Origin: Marchantia polymorpha subsp. ruderalis
Lineage: Eukaryota > Streptophyta > Marchantiopsida > Marchantiales > Marchantiaceae
Reading direction: 5' to 3'
Assembly (NCBI GenBank): GCA_037833965.1
Contig: AP031353.1
Coordinates: 21,082,501 to 21,146,500 of the forward strand
Length of the DNA stretch: 64,000 nucleotides
Shown: piece by piece, positions 53,501 to 64,000 of the stretch
Layout: each line of letters begins with the position of its first letter
Position numbering within the stretch: position 1 is the first letter of the stretch
Notes under the pieces: model-generated
Told to the model about the DNA's origin: nothing
The model's database searches: none
Seen by the model: the letters and a program-made list of their open reading frames with translations, nothing else
Translations under genes and position numbers: made by a program

Positions 53501-54572
53501 CAAGGGTTTTGTCTTCACCTAAATCCAGCGTGCCAAGTTTCGGTACGCATGTGGGATCCGACAGGACTGTGGACAAAGCGACAATGCCCTGATTCGATAT
53601 CTTATTTCTCCCGTCCACGCGAATTTTTTGGATGTTGACAAGTTTCCGATTTTTCATGGCTTGAGCTAGAGACGCAGTCGCGATGTCTGTAAATGAGTTG
53701 CTTTCAAGCTAGAGAGTCTCTAGCAGAGGCGTCTGGTCGATCGCGTCGAGGATCTGCTGCACCTCACTGTCTCCGAGGTTGCACCAGCCCAGATCTAAGT
53801 GCCTCAGTTGACGTAGTTGACCACTCCGGATTGCTCTGGCCAGGAATTTACAGCCCTTGTAGTTGAGAAAGTTTTTTGAAAAGTCCAGTCACTCCAGCTT
53901 CATGAGCTCCCCTGACTTCACTCTCCTCATGAATTGCTCGATCTGATCCTCTGTTGAAATACAGTCTCTGAGACCGAGGATTCTGAGTGCCGAAAGCGGT
54001 CCCTCTTCGAAGAAGTTCTTCAGCTCGGAAGAACTCTGCATCAGCTTCCTGTAGAATTCCATACGCAATTCTTCCAATCTCGAAATGTTTCCTCTGAGAA
54101 TAGCCGCGGCAATTGTGGGAACGTGGCAGGGTGGAAGGCACAGAACCCTGAGGTGTGGCAAGCAACCACTTGCTAAAACTTCTGCCAAGGCTGCACTAGA
54201 CGTCATGTCCATCTGACAGTGGAGATTTTCCGACAAATTCAAAACCTCTAACGCTGCGAAGCGTGTTGTGCTGAGAACGTCACTTAGAATTTGCACGACA
54301 GAACCTGTAATCAAGGTTTTGGAAAGATCCAACTCCCGCAGCTTCGATGCATCAGCCCTTCTCAGTACGTCCAGCAAGGTTTCAGCTTCTCTGCTCTGGA
54401 GCCCAGATAACTGCTTGATCGAACGAATGCCCTGCACTTGCTCTACGCACATCCTGACTACATTCTCGTATTCCACTGAATTGTCCCGCGCAATACTATG
54501 CTCCAGTCTTCGTACCAACTCCCTGAAATTATTTTCTCTCCCCTTCGCATACGGAGACTCTGAAGAGGCCAT
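50595..54572 (-). pseudogene. LRR-Roc-COR (Roco) GTPase gene, copy 2, with two in-frame stops
   Basis: A single 1326-codon frame runs from ATG 54572 (MASSESPYAKGREN) to 50595, broken only by TGA (53889-53887, MKLE*LDFSKN) and TAG (about 53715, LLETL*LESN). The N-terminal ~380 residues hold leucine-rich repeats (LRELDLSKT, LEVLNLSEN, LRHLDLGWC, LGTLDLGEDK). Then Roc: P-loop GYEKVGKTT (about 53303-53277), G3-like WELAGQQEF and G4-like NCIN, where copy 1 has NCID. A COR region follows (LQESGCIIYYRNSPVG, VVADPEWF), then a long C-terminal part of unknown fold, with a charged helix and a hydrophobic stretch SWTLKVTLITAKIVGNIVSPG. Roco proteins are GTP-binding signalling scaffolds. Intact upstream sequence and frame suggest recent loss, a misread, or an intron covering the stops. 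Confidence 0.82.
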
Positions 54573-55133
54573 GGAATTCCACTCACATCACTCTGGATAG
54601 ATTGCAGACTTGCATTGTGCAGAACTAAGAGTCAATTATCATGAGGCGAGGAAGCTTCAACAGTCTGCGTTCAGGATACCACTCGGAAATCAGCTTCATA
54701 CCATCTCGCAGTCTAGACTTCGACATGGAGTAGTATATAATTGGAAACACTGCACGATATGAGGAGGCGGGAGATGCTCACATGGACCAATCACAAAGAA
54801 ATCAGAGTCAACAGAGCTACACCAGAGAGGGGAGAAGAGACGACCGCTTGGAGAAAAGAAAACAGAACAGTGCAAGAAACTGGGGAGGACAAACAAGTCA
54901 ACTTGCTTTCGCTCCGGTCTCAACGGCATGAATATTTATATTGCGAAATGTTATTCTAGTCACCAACTTCATGATCGGGCATGGCACTATACATGTTATG
55001 GTTATGATCTCATGATTAAAGTAATCTTAGCACTTATCTATGTTAGGCAGGATATTTCAATTGTTATACACATAGCATTGACTGTAGTAAAATAATTATT
55101 TCAAATAATTATTTATATAATCTTATATATATA
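51405..55133 (-). repeat. Segmental duplication, copy 2 (partner 33867-36540)
   Basis: This matches the Roco copy 1 locus from the middle of the C-terminal region through the promoter and AT-rich upstream DNA. It retains the ~1 kb LRR segment that copy 1 lacks. Both copies have a copia remnant of the same orientation on their 3' side. Confidence 0.75.
54933..54940 (-). promoter_or_regulatory. TATAAATA box upstream of Roco copy 2
   Basis: TATAAATA on the minus strand lies about 360 bp before ATG 54572, in sequence almost identical to the copy 1 promoter. Confidence 0.5.
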
Positions 55134-56242
55134 TGAAAAATTTGCTTGATGTGATACCGGGAAATTCAAAAGTCTTGATGGTACCCATCAGTTTTCATTT
55201 TACCCTATGGATCACATCCACGTCACTACAGTTCCACCGTTAGTGATGTTCCAGTACTATCTGGGGTTATTTCGAGTAGAAAGATGTAATAACCCACCAA
55301 AGGCTAAAACTTCAGTATAGCAACAAAAAGGTCGAATCCATAGTGATAAAGGCAACACACAAAGTACAAAGTGTCACGTTTAACAGACTATTGAAGAGTT
55401 TGAATTCTCAGGCGATTGTCACTCCCAGAAATACTGCAAGTGCTCAACTCGGAGGTCACTTGGAAGACGCACAGTGCAGTGTAGTTCACCTCAACACACA
55501 CCTGAAACTGCAAAAGCACAACTCAAAGGTCGGTTAGGACCTCTACTTAAGATTCAGGGGGAAGTTTCTCACGAGTACATTCAGAGGATCTGCAGGTAGT
55601 GTTCCCCAACTCCGGATTGTTAACTCTGACTGCTAGAACAGAGCACCCGGGTTGGATTTCCTACTTCGGATGCGGTACCTTCGTCAAACCGAAGTCACTC
55701 ACACGCGGTGAATAACACACTGAACTCACAAAACGCGCGGAGAATACAGGTTCGAAGTGAGAAACTCAACTGAGAAAAGATCCAATGTCACACCATGACA
55801 GTCTATTGACGAGTTTGAATTCTCAAGCACTAGTCATTCCCATAAATACTACGGAGGTTAGCCCCAAGGACGTCTTCTACAGCGTAACCTGAATTTACAA
55901 CCAAGGCTTACTCGAAGTAACAAAACTTCACTTTGGCTTTCAGGGGAAAAATCCCGAAGGAGTACAAACAAGAACAATCACCCGAAGGTGTAAGACCAAA
56001 CTACTCAAGTATCTAACCAGTCCGCTAGCTCTAAGCATTCATCAATCACCCGCAGGTGTAGGTCCGAATTGCTCAAGTATCTAACCAACACACTAGCTCT
56101 GAGTATTCGGCCGAAGGCCTTCAACTACAAAATGCGGTATCTTCGTCAAGCTGTAGATCCTATTGCGCGGTGACAGAATTAAGTACACAAACGCGCACAG
56201 AAAATGCGTTCTTGATCTGCACCTCCGAAACTGGAAGAATCC

Positions 56243-56271
56243 CAAGGCAAGACGCCTTGAACTACTTTATA
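56243..56271 (-). promoter_or_regulatory. TATAAA box plus CAAGGC/GCCTTG palindrome (C2)
   Basis: TATAAA at 56271-56266 (minus) and the palindrome at 56259-56243 keep the 12-nt offset seen in A and B, showing that the arrangement is shared by three families. Confidence 0.5.
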
Positions 56272-56320
56272 CCTTCTAAGTCCTAACTACCTAGCACCCT
56301 ACACTACACTACACTCCATG

Positions 56321-58405
56321 TCATCTGCTATGTCTCTTGCGCGACGGACTACCGCGCACTAACTCCCTACCCGACCAGTCGTCGGCTTTGCTACGCAACC
56401 CCAGCCGCCGAAGCACCTCGGTCACCTCTGCCTCGACGTTCGCAATGGCATCTCGCGACCTCGTAAGAAAAGCGTCTAACCTCTTTGCGACCCGCCGTCG
56501 GCTCCGACTGTCACCCGACATCAATTCCACCGCACGAATCTCTACCCAGCGCAGTGTGATTCTCTCCAACGCAGCCACTTCCCAATGAGTGTAACCTCTG
56601 ACGCAGCGGTTCACTCGCTCTGCCAACTCCTTCCGTGTGCGATTTGTCGCGCGCCGGCAATCGCCTTCAATCTCTACCAGCTGCAACTCTCACTCTGCAC
56701 GCTACGCTCTCAATTCGCCGCACTGCGATTGCAGGTGACGAATTAACTCTTCATCGGCTTGACGTGCGCTCTAACACTGCTCTAGTAACCGTGTCTGTCG
56801 CACGAGCTCCTCTGACAAGATGCGATTATGAGCTTGCTCAAAATCGAGATCCTCCGCGAGCTTCTCCCGCTGCTTCGCAAATTCCTTCTCCGCTTCGTCC
56901 AACTTCTCATCACACGTCTTGTTGACCACCTTCTGCAACTTCAGCAAATGGCGAGGTGTCCACGCAGGGCCTCGTTCTTCAACCGCAAATCCTTGATTGT
57001 TTCGTCCAAGGAAGCCAACAAACTACTTGTCCTGACCGGCGTCCGTGTCCGTTTGCGCACCACTTCAACGTAGGACCTCCGATGGCGGAGATCACCATAT
57101 TTCGCCACCTTGCGATCAAGGTACCTCAGCAGGGGTACCACCTACTCGCACAAGACTCGTGTCGGCGTGCCTTGCACCGACTTCTCTTCTTGCTCCTCCG
57201 AGCTCAACTCATCCTCGTCATCCTCCGAATTGAGGATCTCGGTTGCTACAGAATTTCCCGGCGACTCCCGACAGTTGCATTGCGTGACTTTTGCTGCTGC
57301 GGCCGACGCTCCACTCCCTGCCAAAATGTCTAAGGCGATGGGAGACCCGGCTCCCGACAAGTCCGCTACTCCTGTTTGATCTGCTACCGCCAAAGGCGAC
57401 TGTGCCGAAGGCACACGTGTCTCCTCCTTCCGTACTTCGTCTGTCGCCGTTCCCTCACATTGGGCCTACGCCAAAGGCGCTTAACCCGAAGTCTGTTGAG
57501 CCGAAGGCTCCACCTCACTCCTCTACTGCGCCGAAGGCGCTTGAGCCGAAGGCTCTTTGCCCGAAATCGAGTCTTCAAATAATACTTGCTCGCAAGCGAA
57601 GCACCTGTCCGTCGTCGGCACATTCATCAATGCCGCATGTTGTTTTCCTTGACCCGAAGGCCTTCTTGCTTCCGCCAAAGGCGTCCGTGCCTTCGGTGCA
57701 GGGAGATCCGCTGACCTCTCCGCAGTTCGTGCATTCGCATCCTCCCGCTAGGATGGCGAGTTTTTCCTTTCCGCAGCTCTTGCCGTGTCTGCGCTGCTTG
57801 CCGGCAAGACGAGCCTGCGAGCCTTCTGCTTGGATCGACTGCAGATCTCCGTCATCGGCCGCTTTCGATTGGGAGCAGTAGCATCGCGTCTGCTCCGCTT
57901 CTCCTTCCCACTTCTGCTTCCGCAGCACTCGTGCTGCGAGCGGTTCTTACTCCGCCCTCGGTTGAGCTGGTGGCGTGCAGGCGGGTGTCTCATCTTCGTC
58001 AGTATCGACTTCCACGTCCTGCACATATCGGCCCGGATTGCTGCGTGACAACAATGGAAATTGTACCCGCTCCGTCGCGGTCAGACATCCCATCGACCGA
58101 TAGAAATTGATCAAGAAGGGGGAGAGGTGATTGATCGACCCTCCCTTCTACTCGAATGCATGTTGTCGCGTCGCCTTCCACAGAATGTGAGCCCAATGAA
58201 TCGGAGCTCTGGACAACGCCAGCTCTACGAACCCCACCTGCCAAGAAGTTATGTAGGTTGTCCGGAGCGGCTGCAAGAGTTGAATGAGTGCTACCGCGAC
58301 ATTTCTCCGGAAGCGATCCTTGTAGTCACGGGTCTTGTACCTGTTCTTGCTCGACTTGCTATGCTTGAACAGCGCCCCGAAGGAAGCTTCTTCCTCCTTC
58401 GAGAC
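56321..58405 (-). pseudogene. Family C coiled-coil gene, degenerate (C2)
   Basis: Most of a family C gene can be followed on the minus strand from the conserved domain to the C-terminus: YKTRDYKDRFRRN-like, WQVGFVEL and INHLSPFLINFYRSMGCLT, a short Pro/Arg middle, ALDILAGSGASAAAA, an acidic ENSEDDEDELSSEEQEE-type patch, LLRYLDRKVAKY, the coiled coil, GYTHWEVAALERITL and LRSKADDWSGRELVRGSPSRK. It contains several stops and frame changes; one TAG at about 57139-57141 replaces Gln before VVPLLRYLDRK. The N-terminus is cut by B6. It is the most decayed copy here, fitting its role as the oldest host in this nest. Confidence 0.78.
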
Positions 58406-61400
58406 TGTGGTACCCCACTTTTGGTAATTTTGAGGAAATTAAAACATTTTTGGAAAACTGTACCCTGGCAGCAATGTAAATAGCCTTCAATGCATCAAAA
58501 CAGAGTGAATTCGGAAGATCGCGGAGATTCTCGAGGGATCTCGTAGAATCTAGGAGTTGGGTGCAGCAGTAAGGACGGGCACCACCCTCCCTGCGAGCTC
58601 TGCAGTTAGGATCCCTACGGCGCAAGGCGCAAAACCCGCCTTCGGAGCTACGTCCGCGGCGGTAGGGAAATCCTTCATATCTAGGTCAACCCCCGGACGC
58701 CTTGACCTAGTTAGGGCCTCGTTGGAAAGAGTTTGACGCACTGATTCCAACGAGCCCAAGAACGCCAACAGCGGATAAAGACTCCGGGAGTTATGAAGGT
58801 TGTAATATACTCAACTCTTCGCCTGCGCACAGGCGGAGAAGTTTTGTCCTATGCGCGGACGAAGTAAGTTCGCCTGTGCACAGGCGAAATAGGGTTTGAG
58901 GTAGGCGCGAAGTTCGCCTACGCACAGGCGTCCGCCTGTGCACAGGCGCTTCGGCGTCGGCGGGAAATCCGCCTTGGGCCCTAGAAATGCGCCTTGTGAG
59001 GTAGAAAGTGTACGGCGCCTTCTGCGCCAGCGCAGCGCCGCGGACGAGCAAGGAGCCGCCAGAATAGTAAAACCCGTACGGACCGTACAAACGGGACGGA
59101 TGGATGCGCTCTTGGACGGACAGAGTTGCGGCGGCGGAAGCGCCGACGAAGAGACAAGGAACGGACAGTCTGGACGGAGACGATTGACCGCGGTCAACGC
59201 CTTCCGCGCCAGCGCGTTGCCGCGGACGGAATTCGCCTACGCACAGGCGAGTGCCGGTGCACAGGAGGATGAAGTTCCGCGCCGGCGGAGAATCCACCGA
59301 GGAGTCTGTCTGCGCGCAGGCGGGAGTTGAACTTTTGTCCGACATGCGGACACACGCGTCGAGACAGAAGGGGATTGGCTGAGGAGCGGTACGACGAGTG
59401 TACCACGCAAGGCGGAAAACTCGCCTTCGGCGCTGCGCACCCATGTCAGCGGTGTAGTACGCTCGCGGAGTTCAAATCCGCCAATTCGAGCGTGAGAGTT
59501 TAATCGGCGACGGCGGAGCGTGAAGCCGCGCGTGAGAGCGGAGACCGTTTCAGCATAGAGCCGGCGCGGCCATCAATTGAGACGTCCTCCACGAGCAAGA
59601 GCTGACCATGACCTTCGACCGGGCGGCGGAGAGCGTCCCATTTTGGAATTCGCGATTCCATTCTCTAGTGCGAGCTGCGCGCGTCCATCTGCTGGCTGCT
59701 AAGCCTTCTCGACATCGCCGCGCAGAGGATTTCTTGGTGATTGAGGGAGAGGTGAGTGCGCGTGATTTGGAATTGAGGGCGATTAGAGTTTGCCGAGGAA
59801 GAAAGGAGCTCGAGCGGAGCGGAAGTAGAATGAGCGGGCGGGCAAACTCCAAGAACGCAATGACGAGACCGGGCCGATTGCGGATGCTGCCGCTCCGTCT
59901 ACCACAGAACGGGCTGCGCGCTTTCGAGGAGCGCTTGATAGCAAGAAAGCTCGATTTCTTGCTATGGGGATGGAACTACATCTGTGCGGATATGGTGCGC
60001 GAGTGGCTAGAGCCACAGGGACCACCCTTGCGCGGATTGCGTCCGCATGTTGATCGGTGGACAGTCCAAGATTGGGCGCAGGCATTGGGGAGATGTGCCG
60101 GCATGCCAGGGCATCTCCTCTTCGACAGTGAGAGCATCAAGGTGACCAAGCAGGAAGAGGCGCAATTTGTGGAGCTGTTCAAGACCTGGAGGTCTACCAA
60201 GAATGGGAACAGGACCCGCGATTACAAGGATCGATTCCGCCGGACTTTGTCCGCGGCGCTGATGCAATTACTGCAGCCACACCGCGCCTGCTACATCACA
60301 TTGTGGCAGGTCTCTTTTGTGGAGTGCGTCATCGAGGGAACTCCAATTCACTGGGCGAGCATCCTGCACAGGGTGATGCGACAGCACGCTTTTGAGGAGA
60401 AGGGGGGAACTCTAAACCATCTCTCTCCTTTCCTCATCAATTTTTATCGACAACGGAATTGTTTGACAGCGGCGGAGCTTGAGCGTTTTCCGCCGTTGTC
60501 CGTCGACCATCCCGGGAAGTATGTGCGGGAGAATGAGGTCGACACTGATGCAGAGGAGTCACCGACTTCTACTCCGTCAAGGCGGAGGGACGAAGGGAGG
60601 AACACTCCTACAACACGAGCGCCGCGGAAGCGGCGATGGAGAGAGGAGTCCGAAGAGGAGCAGCATCAAGAACCCTCTGCTCCCATTCGACCGCGGCCGC
60701 TGTACGAGTCATACAGCCGGCCGAAGCAGAAGGCACGCAGATTGGTGATACCAGCCAACAGCGCGGACACGGCGACGATTGCGACGGAGAAAGGAAGTGC
60801 GTCGCCAGAGAAGAATGAGGAAGCGCGGACATCCGCAGGAGCAACGGACCACGCTGCAGCCTCGACGGGCGAGAGGCCGCCTACGGGCCAAGGGCCTCCG
60901 GAGTTACCACGTGCGTTGCGGACAGGTGTTCCGTTTGCGCACAGGCGAGCATCCGCGGACGGACGAGCCTCCGCGGACAGACGACCGCAAGCGGACGTAG
61001 ACCTACGCCTACGCGTGGGAAGAAGCAGTCCGCCTGTGCACAGGTCACCTCCACACGTGCCGCCTGTGCATAGGCAGGAATCACCCCCGTTCCAACGTAG
61101 GAAGGGGAAGGAGCCGGCGGAAGAGCCGCCTACGAGACACCGGCCTTCAGGGCCAGACCCTCCGGCGCACAACGCGCCGCGATTTGCGCCTTCGGCGCCA
61201 GGGCCTTCGAGCCGAGGAGATACGAGCAGAGAGCATGCGGAGGCCGCACCATCGGCGGGTAATCCGCCGGTAGATGCGCCTTCGGCGGTAGGGCCTTAGG
61301 GCCAAGGGACATCGGGCGAATGGCCCCCGGCCATGTCGCCTTTGGCGATGGACGTCCGCGGCGCTACGCCTGCGGCGGACAAGGCGCCGGCATTTGCACC

Positions 61401-61676
61401 TGCGCACAGGCCAAGCACAGCCCCCGCGGACCGATCAAGGGAGCAGCAACAGGCGGAGGAGCGGAGTGACTGTCCGCGGGATGAAATTTCGGTGCGCTAT
61501 GCGCAATCAAACCCCGCGCAGCCACCCTCCGCCCGATCGCCTTCGGCGGCGGACATCGGCGGCAGAGAGGATACGGTAGACGACCAACAAGCGGGCGGCG
61601 GGGATGCAGCACGGGCACATTCGCCTACCGCCTTAGACATTTTGGCGAAGAGCAGCGAGGCTGCAGCAGTGCCTTC
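58406..61676 (+). mobile_element. Family B element B6 (5' part, cut by A4)
   Basis: This starts with TGTGGTACCCCACTTTTGG at 58406, inserted in C2. The leader (58406-59607) matches those of B2, B4 and B5, with inverted CTCGTTGGAA/TTCCAACGAG arms (about 58720-58757) and many CGCCTGTGCACAGGCG-type palindromes. The gene starts at 59608. The copy is interrupted at 61676 by A4, with predicted duplication CCTTC (61672-61676). Confidence 0.88.
59608..61676 (+). pseudogene. Family B gene with one nonsense codon, cut by A4 (B6)
   Basis: The ATG at 59608 (MTFDRAAESVPFWNSRF) is conserved. The LLWGWNYICADMVREWL domain, DWAQALGRCAGMPGHLLFD, DYKDRFRRT, WQVSFVECVI and LNHLSPFLINFYRQRNCLT follow, then the Pro/Arg middle. 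TAG at 61297-61299 replaces CAG (Gln in B4). The same frame is open again to TALDILAKSSEAAAVPS, where A4 begins. The coiled-coil half must lie right of the window. Confidence 0.87.
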
Positions 61677-64000
61677 TGTGGTAACACACTTTTTGTTTTT
61701 TTTGCAGAATTTAAACAATTTTAGAAAACTAGTACCAAAGCAGTGTTTGTAGCTAAAGAAGGGTACGCTAAATAGAGTGGATTGATGAGATCGTCACGAG
61801 GGCACAAAGAATCACGTAGTCGGATGTACCAACGCCAACGTCTTCGGCGCCTTCGGCAAAAGCTCCTTTTTGAGGTGTCTCTACTCACGCGCCTCTAGCG
61901 TATAAGGAAGCTACGCTTCCGGCGCAGACACCTCAGGAGGAGGTTTTGCTAAAGACGTCAGGAGAAGGGCCCGGACCTCTAAAGGCATCCGACCATGAGT
62001 GCGCCTTCGGCGAAGCGCCGCTAGCGCGGAAAGGGAAAAACCTTCATAACAATCGGGATACACGGTAGATCCAGTTGGTTGAAGTTGCCTTAGAAAGAGC
62101 GCGGGACGCTCGTTCTAACGAGTCCAAGAGCGTCGGAGATGGATCAGGAATGGAGAAGTTATGAGCGTCGGAAAACTCGTAGCCGGACATGCGCCGTTCG
62201 CGCTAGGGTTCACAGCCGGAAAGGATTCCCGTACGCCCTCGGCGATGCGCCTTCGGTGGGATCACGCGCTCATAGGAGGAAACCCACTCAGAGTCGGAAG
62301 CGCCTTTGGCGGCGGTCCATGGAAGGAAAGCGCCGGTCGGATGTACGTCTCCGACGTGGCGCTGACAGCCGGATGCGCTGGCATGAGTTGCGCTGGCGGA
62401 TATGCGCCGGCAGCAACGGACGAGGCAAAAAGGACAAAATAGGCGGTACGACCGCGCGCCGGCGTAATTCGATCCGACTGGATGTGCGCCTCCAGCAAGG
62501 CGCCGACGGATAATGAACGCACCAGCGGCGACACGCCTCCGGAGAAGGGCGGGTTAGGAAAAGACAACAGGGCCGACGTATACCCTGCAGCGGACTCGAG
62601 TCCGGAAGGTGGCGGCGGCGGGAGAATTCAACGTTTAAGCATGTGAATGCGCGCAATGCGGAGACGTGAATTCGCGCATGCAAAGGGCGAACCGTTAAGC
62701 CGTATAGCCGGCTGCGTACGTTGCAACCAGTAAGAACGTTGGACGTTCTTGAAATCGGAGAAGAAAAGACTGCGCTCCAGTCTCATTCTCTCATTCTTGA
62801 CTTTGCGATTTCCTGTTCCAAGATTACGCGCAAGGGCGGAGCGACCTGCAGTGAGAGTAGAGAGTGCGGAGACGAGTTGCGCAAGGATCTTGGCGGACCT
62901 TGAAAGAATTGTGAGTAGCGATCTTGAACGAGCGCAGAGAGAGTGAGCCGTCAGTGCTTGAGTGACCGACGCGCAGTCGCGAGTGTGAGAGAGCGAGCGA
63001 AAGGGGGAACGTTTGTGTGTGCAGGCAACGCAATGTCGAAGGTTCCCCAGCTGCGAGTGTCTCCACTCAGGGTGCCGCAGATCGGTCTACGCGCATTTCA
63101 AGATGTGCTGTTGAGGCTGAAGCTCGATTTTCTCCTATGGGGGTGGAATTGGACATGTCCGGAGATGGTGCGCGAGTATCTGCAAGAGAGACACAAGCCT
63201 TCTCGCGGATTTCGCCCACACCCAGAGAGATGGGACATTTGCAATTGGGCGCAGGTGTTGGGCAGGTGTGCCGGCGAGGAAGGGGATCTCCTCTTCGAGG
63301 CCGACAGCGTGAAGGTGTCCCAGGAGGAAGAAGTCTCTTACAATGAGCTCTTCAAGGTGGCTAGACATCCCAAGAACGGTTTCCGGACACGGGATTACAA
63401 GGATCGATTGCGGAGAAATGTCGCGACGGCATTGCTGCAGATATTGCAGCCGACCAAGACTGCTTACATGCATGGTTGGCAAGTAGAGTTTGTGGAGCTA
63501 GTGTTGTCAGGGGCTCCGGTGCATTGGGCACGGCTCCTGTGGAAGGTGACGCGCCAACATGCGCAAGAAGAGAGGGGAGGAACCCTCAATCATCTATCGC
63601 CTTACATAATCGTGTTTTACCGGGCGATGGGATGTTTGACGAATGCTGAGAAAACTCGGTTTCCGCAGCTGACCCGGACTTATCCAGGTAGATATTCGAG
63701 GGAGGCCGAAGTAGACACGGATCCGGACGAGGAACCTGCCAGTACGCCTCCGGCTCCGGCTCCAGCAAGAGCAGCAGAAGAACGTCAAAGTGAGCGCATT
63801 CCGCGAAAGCGGAAGTGGGATGAGAGACCTGAGGACAGGCAGCCGGAAGTACCAGCTGCGCCGACTCGTGGTCGGCCCACCCCCGAGCCTCACAGTCGAC
63901 CAAAACAGAGGGCACGCAAAATGCCAACTGTTACTGAGGAGACCAGGCGAACTCCGACCCGGCGGAATCTCACACAGGAAGAGATAATCGCTCAGATCCT
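61677..64000 (+). mobile_element. Family A element A4 (3' part off window)
   Basis: The 5' terminus TGTGGTAACACACTTTTTG starts at 61677, inside B6 coding sequence. The leader (61677-63032) matches that of A3, including the AGCTCCTTTT..GAGGTGTCT segment, the CATAAC/GTTATG unit (about 62044-62163) and GC-rich motifs. The gene starts at 63033 and runs off the end. Confidence 0.9.
63033..64000 (+). CDS. Family A coiled-coil protein, N-terminal part (A4, runs off window)
   Basis: The ATG opens MSKVPQLRVSPLRVPQIGLRAF. The frame is open to the window end, about 322 codons. It covers the whole conserved domain (LLWGWNWTCPEMVREYL, WAQVLGRCAGEEGDLLF, RTRDYKDRLRRN, WQVEFVEL, LNHLSPYIIVFYRAMGCLT, EVDTDPDEEPAS) and the start of the Arg/Pro/Ser middle (RKRKWDERPEDRQPE). 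Upstream the frame carries a stop, which fixes the start at 63033 for the family. It is very similar to A3, and the rest cannot be judged. Confidence 0.82.
   Translation, partial: MSKVPQLRVSPLRVPQIGLRAFQDVLLRLKLDFLLWGWNWTCPEMVREYLQERHKPSRGFRPHPERWDICNWAQVLGRCAGEEGDLLFEADSVKVSQEEEVSYNELFKVARHPKNGFRTRDYKDRLRRNVATALLQILQPTKTAYMHGWQVEFVELVLSGAPVHWARLLWKVTRQHAQEERGGTLNHLSPYIIVFYRAMGCLTNAEKTRFPQLTRTYPGRYSREAEVDTDPDEEPASTPPAPAPARAAEERQSERIPRKRKWDERPEDRQPEVPAAPTRGRPTPEPHSRPKQRARKMPTVTEETRRTPTRRNLTQEEIIAQI

Larger units (their letters stand above)
55285..58405 (-). mobile_element. Family C element C2 (3' part, cut by B6)
   Basis: Minus strand. The 3' terminus, read from TGTAATAACCCACCAAAGGC at 55285, has the flanking 5-mer AAAGA (55280-55284). 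The gene lies at 56321-58405. At 58405 the element is interrupted by B6, with predicted duplication GAGAC (58401-58405); the 5' part must lie beyond B6/A4, off the window. The 3' region (55285-56320) has no gene but holds a short AC tract, the duplicated GAATTCTCAGG block, the palindrome (56243-56259, loop GTCTT) and TATAAA (56266-56271). Confidence 0.82.

Overview
The window looks like nuclear DNA of a land plant. It has a U6 snRNA copy with plant-type sequence (CATCCGATAAAATTGG context), TTTAGGG-type telomere tracts, Ty1/copia remnants with initiator-Met-tRNA primer-binding sites, TATAAATA core promoters, an LRR receptor-kinase fragment, and LRR-Roc-COR (Roco) genes. A bryophyte- or lycophyte-grade plant (for example a liverwort) is my guess, not a demonstrated identity. 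There is no sign of bacterial operons, CRISPR or phage.

Two kinds of DNA alternate. GC-rich blocks (1-32.05 kb and 55.3-64 kb) are stacks of one previously unfamiliar repeat superfamily. An AT-rich centre (32.05-55.3 kb) holds decayed copia elements, a duplicated Roco locus, the U6 copy, tandem repeats and much sequence I cannot assign.

The repeat superfamily is the main discovery. I distinguish four families (A, B, C, D). All share a 5' terminus of the type TGTGGTAACCCACTTTT and, where visible, a 3' terminus ...GGGTTATTACA. Three complete insertions are delimited by perfect 5-bp target duplications: B4 16599-21960 with GACAG, A3 24595-29472 with GTCCG, and the B5/B3 host 14339-29970 with CGTGG. 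Net lengths are about 4.9 kb (A) and 5.4 kb (B). Families A, B and C encode one large protein (about 850 aa in A, about 1035 aa in B) with a conserved N-terminal domain around an LLWGWN motif, a Pro/Arg/Ser-rich middle, an acidic patch, an LLRYLDRK motif, a long coiled coil and a basic tail. I recognise no reverse transcriptase, integrase or transposase in it. A conserved TATAAA box and a co-varying palindrome lie just after the stop codon, about 1 kb before the 3' end. TG...CA ends, a 5-bp duplication and an internal promoter near the 3' end are LTR-like, so these may be solo copies of giant LTRs that carry a gene in U3. A TIR-type DNA transposon is the alternative.

Nesting, left to right: A1 sits in A2, which sits in B1. 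B1 is joined tail-to-tail to C1. C1 and B2 flank 24 bp of copia integrase. B2 is joined tail-to-tail to a 3'-region fragment that hosts B5/B3, which itself hosts B4 and A3. D1 then abuts copia again at 32053. On the right, C2 hosts B6, which hosts A4, and A4 runs off the window. Only A1 and A3 keep a complete open gene, and A4 is open as far as seen. The other copies have a premature stop, a truncation or both.

In the centre, two Roco copies (about 33.87-35.97 kb and 50.60-54.57 kb, both minus strand) derive from a segmental duplication and lie next to copia remnants of the same orientation. Copy 1 has lost its LRR part and C-terminus. Copy 2 is nearly full length but has two in-frame stops.
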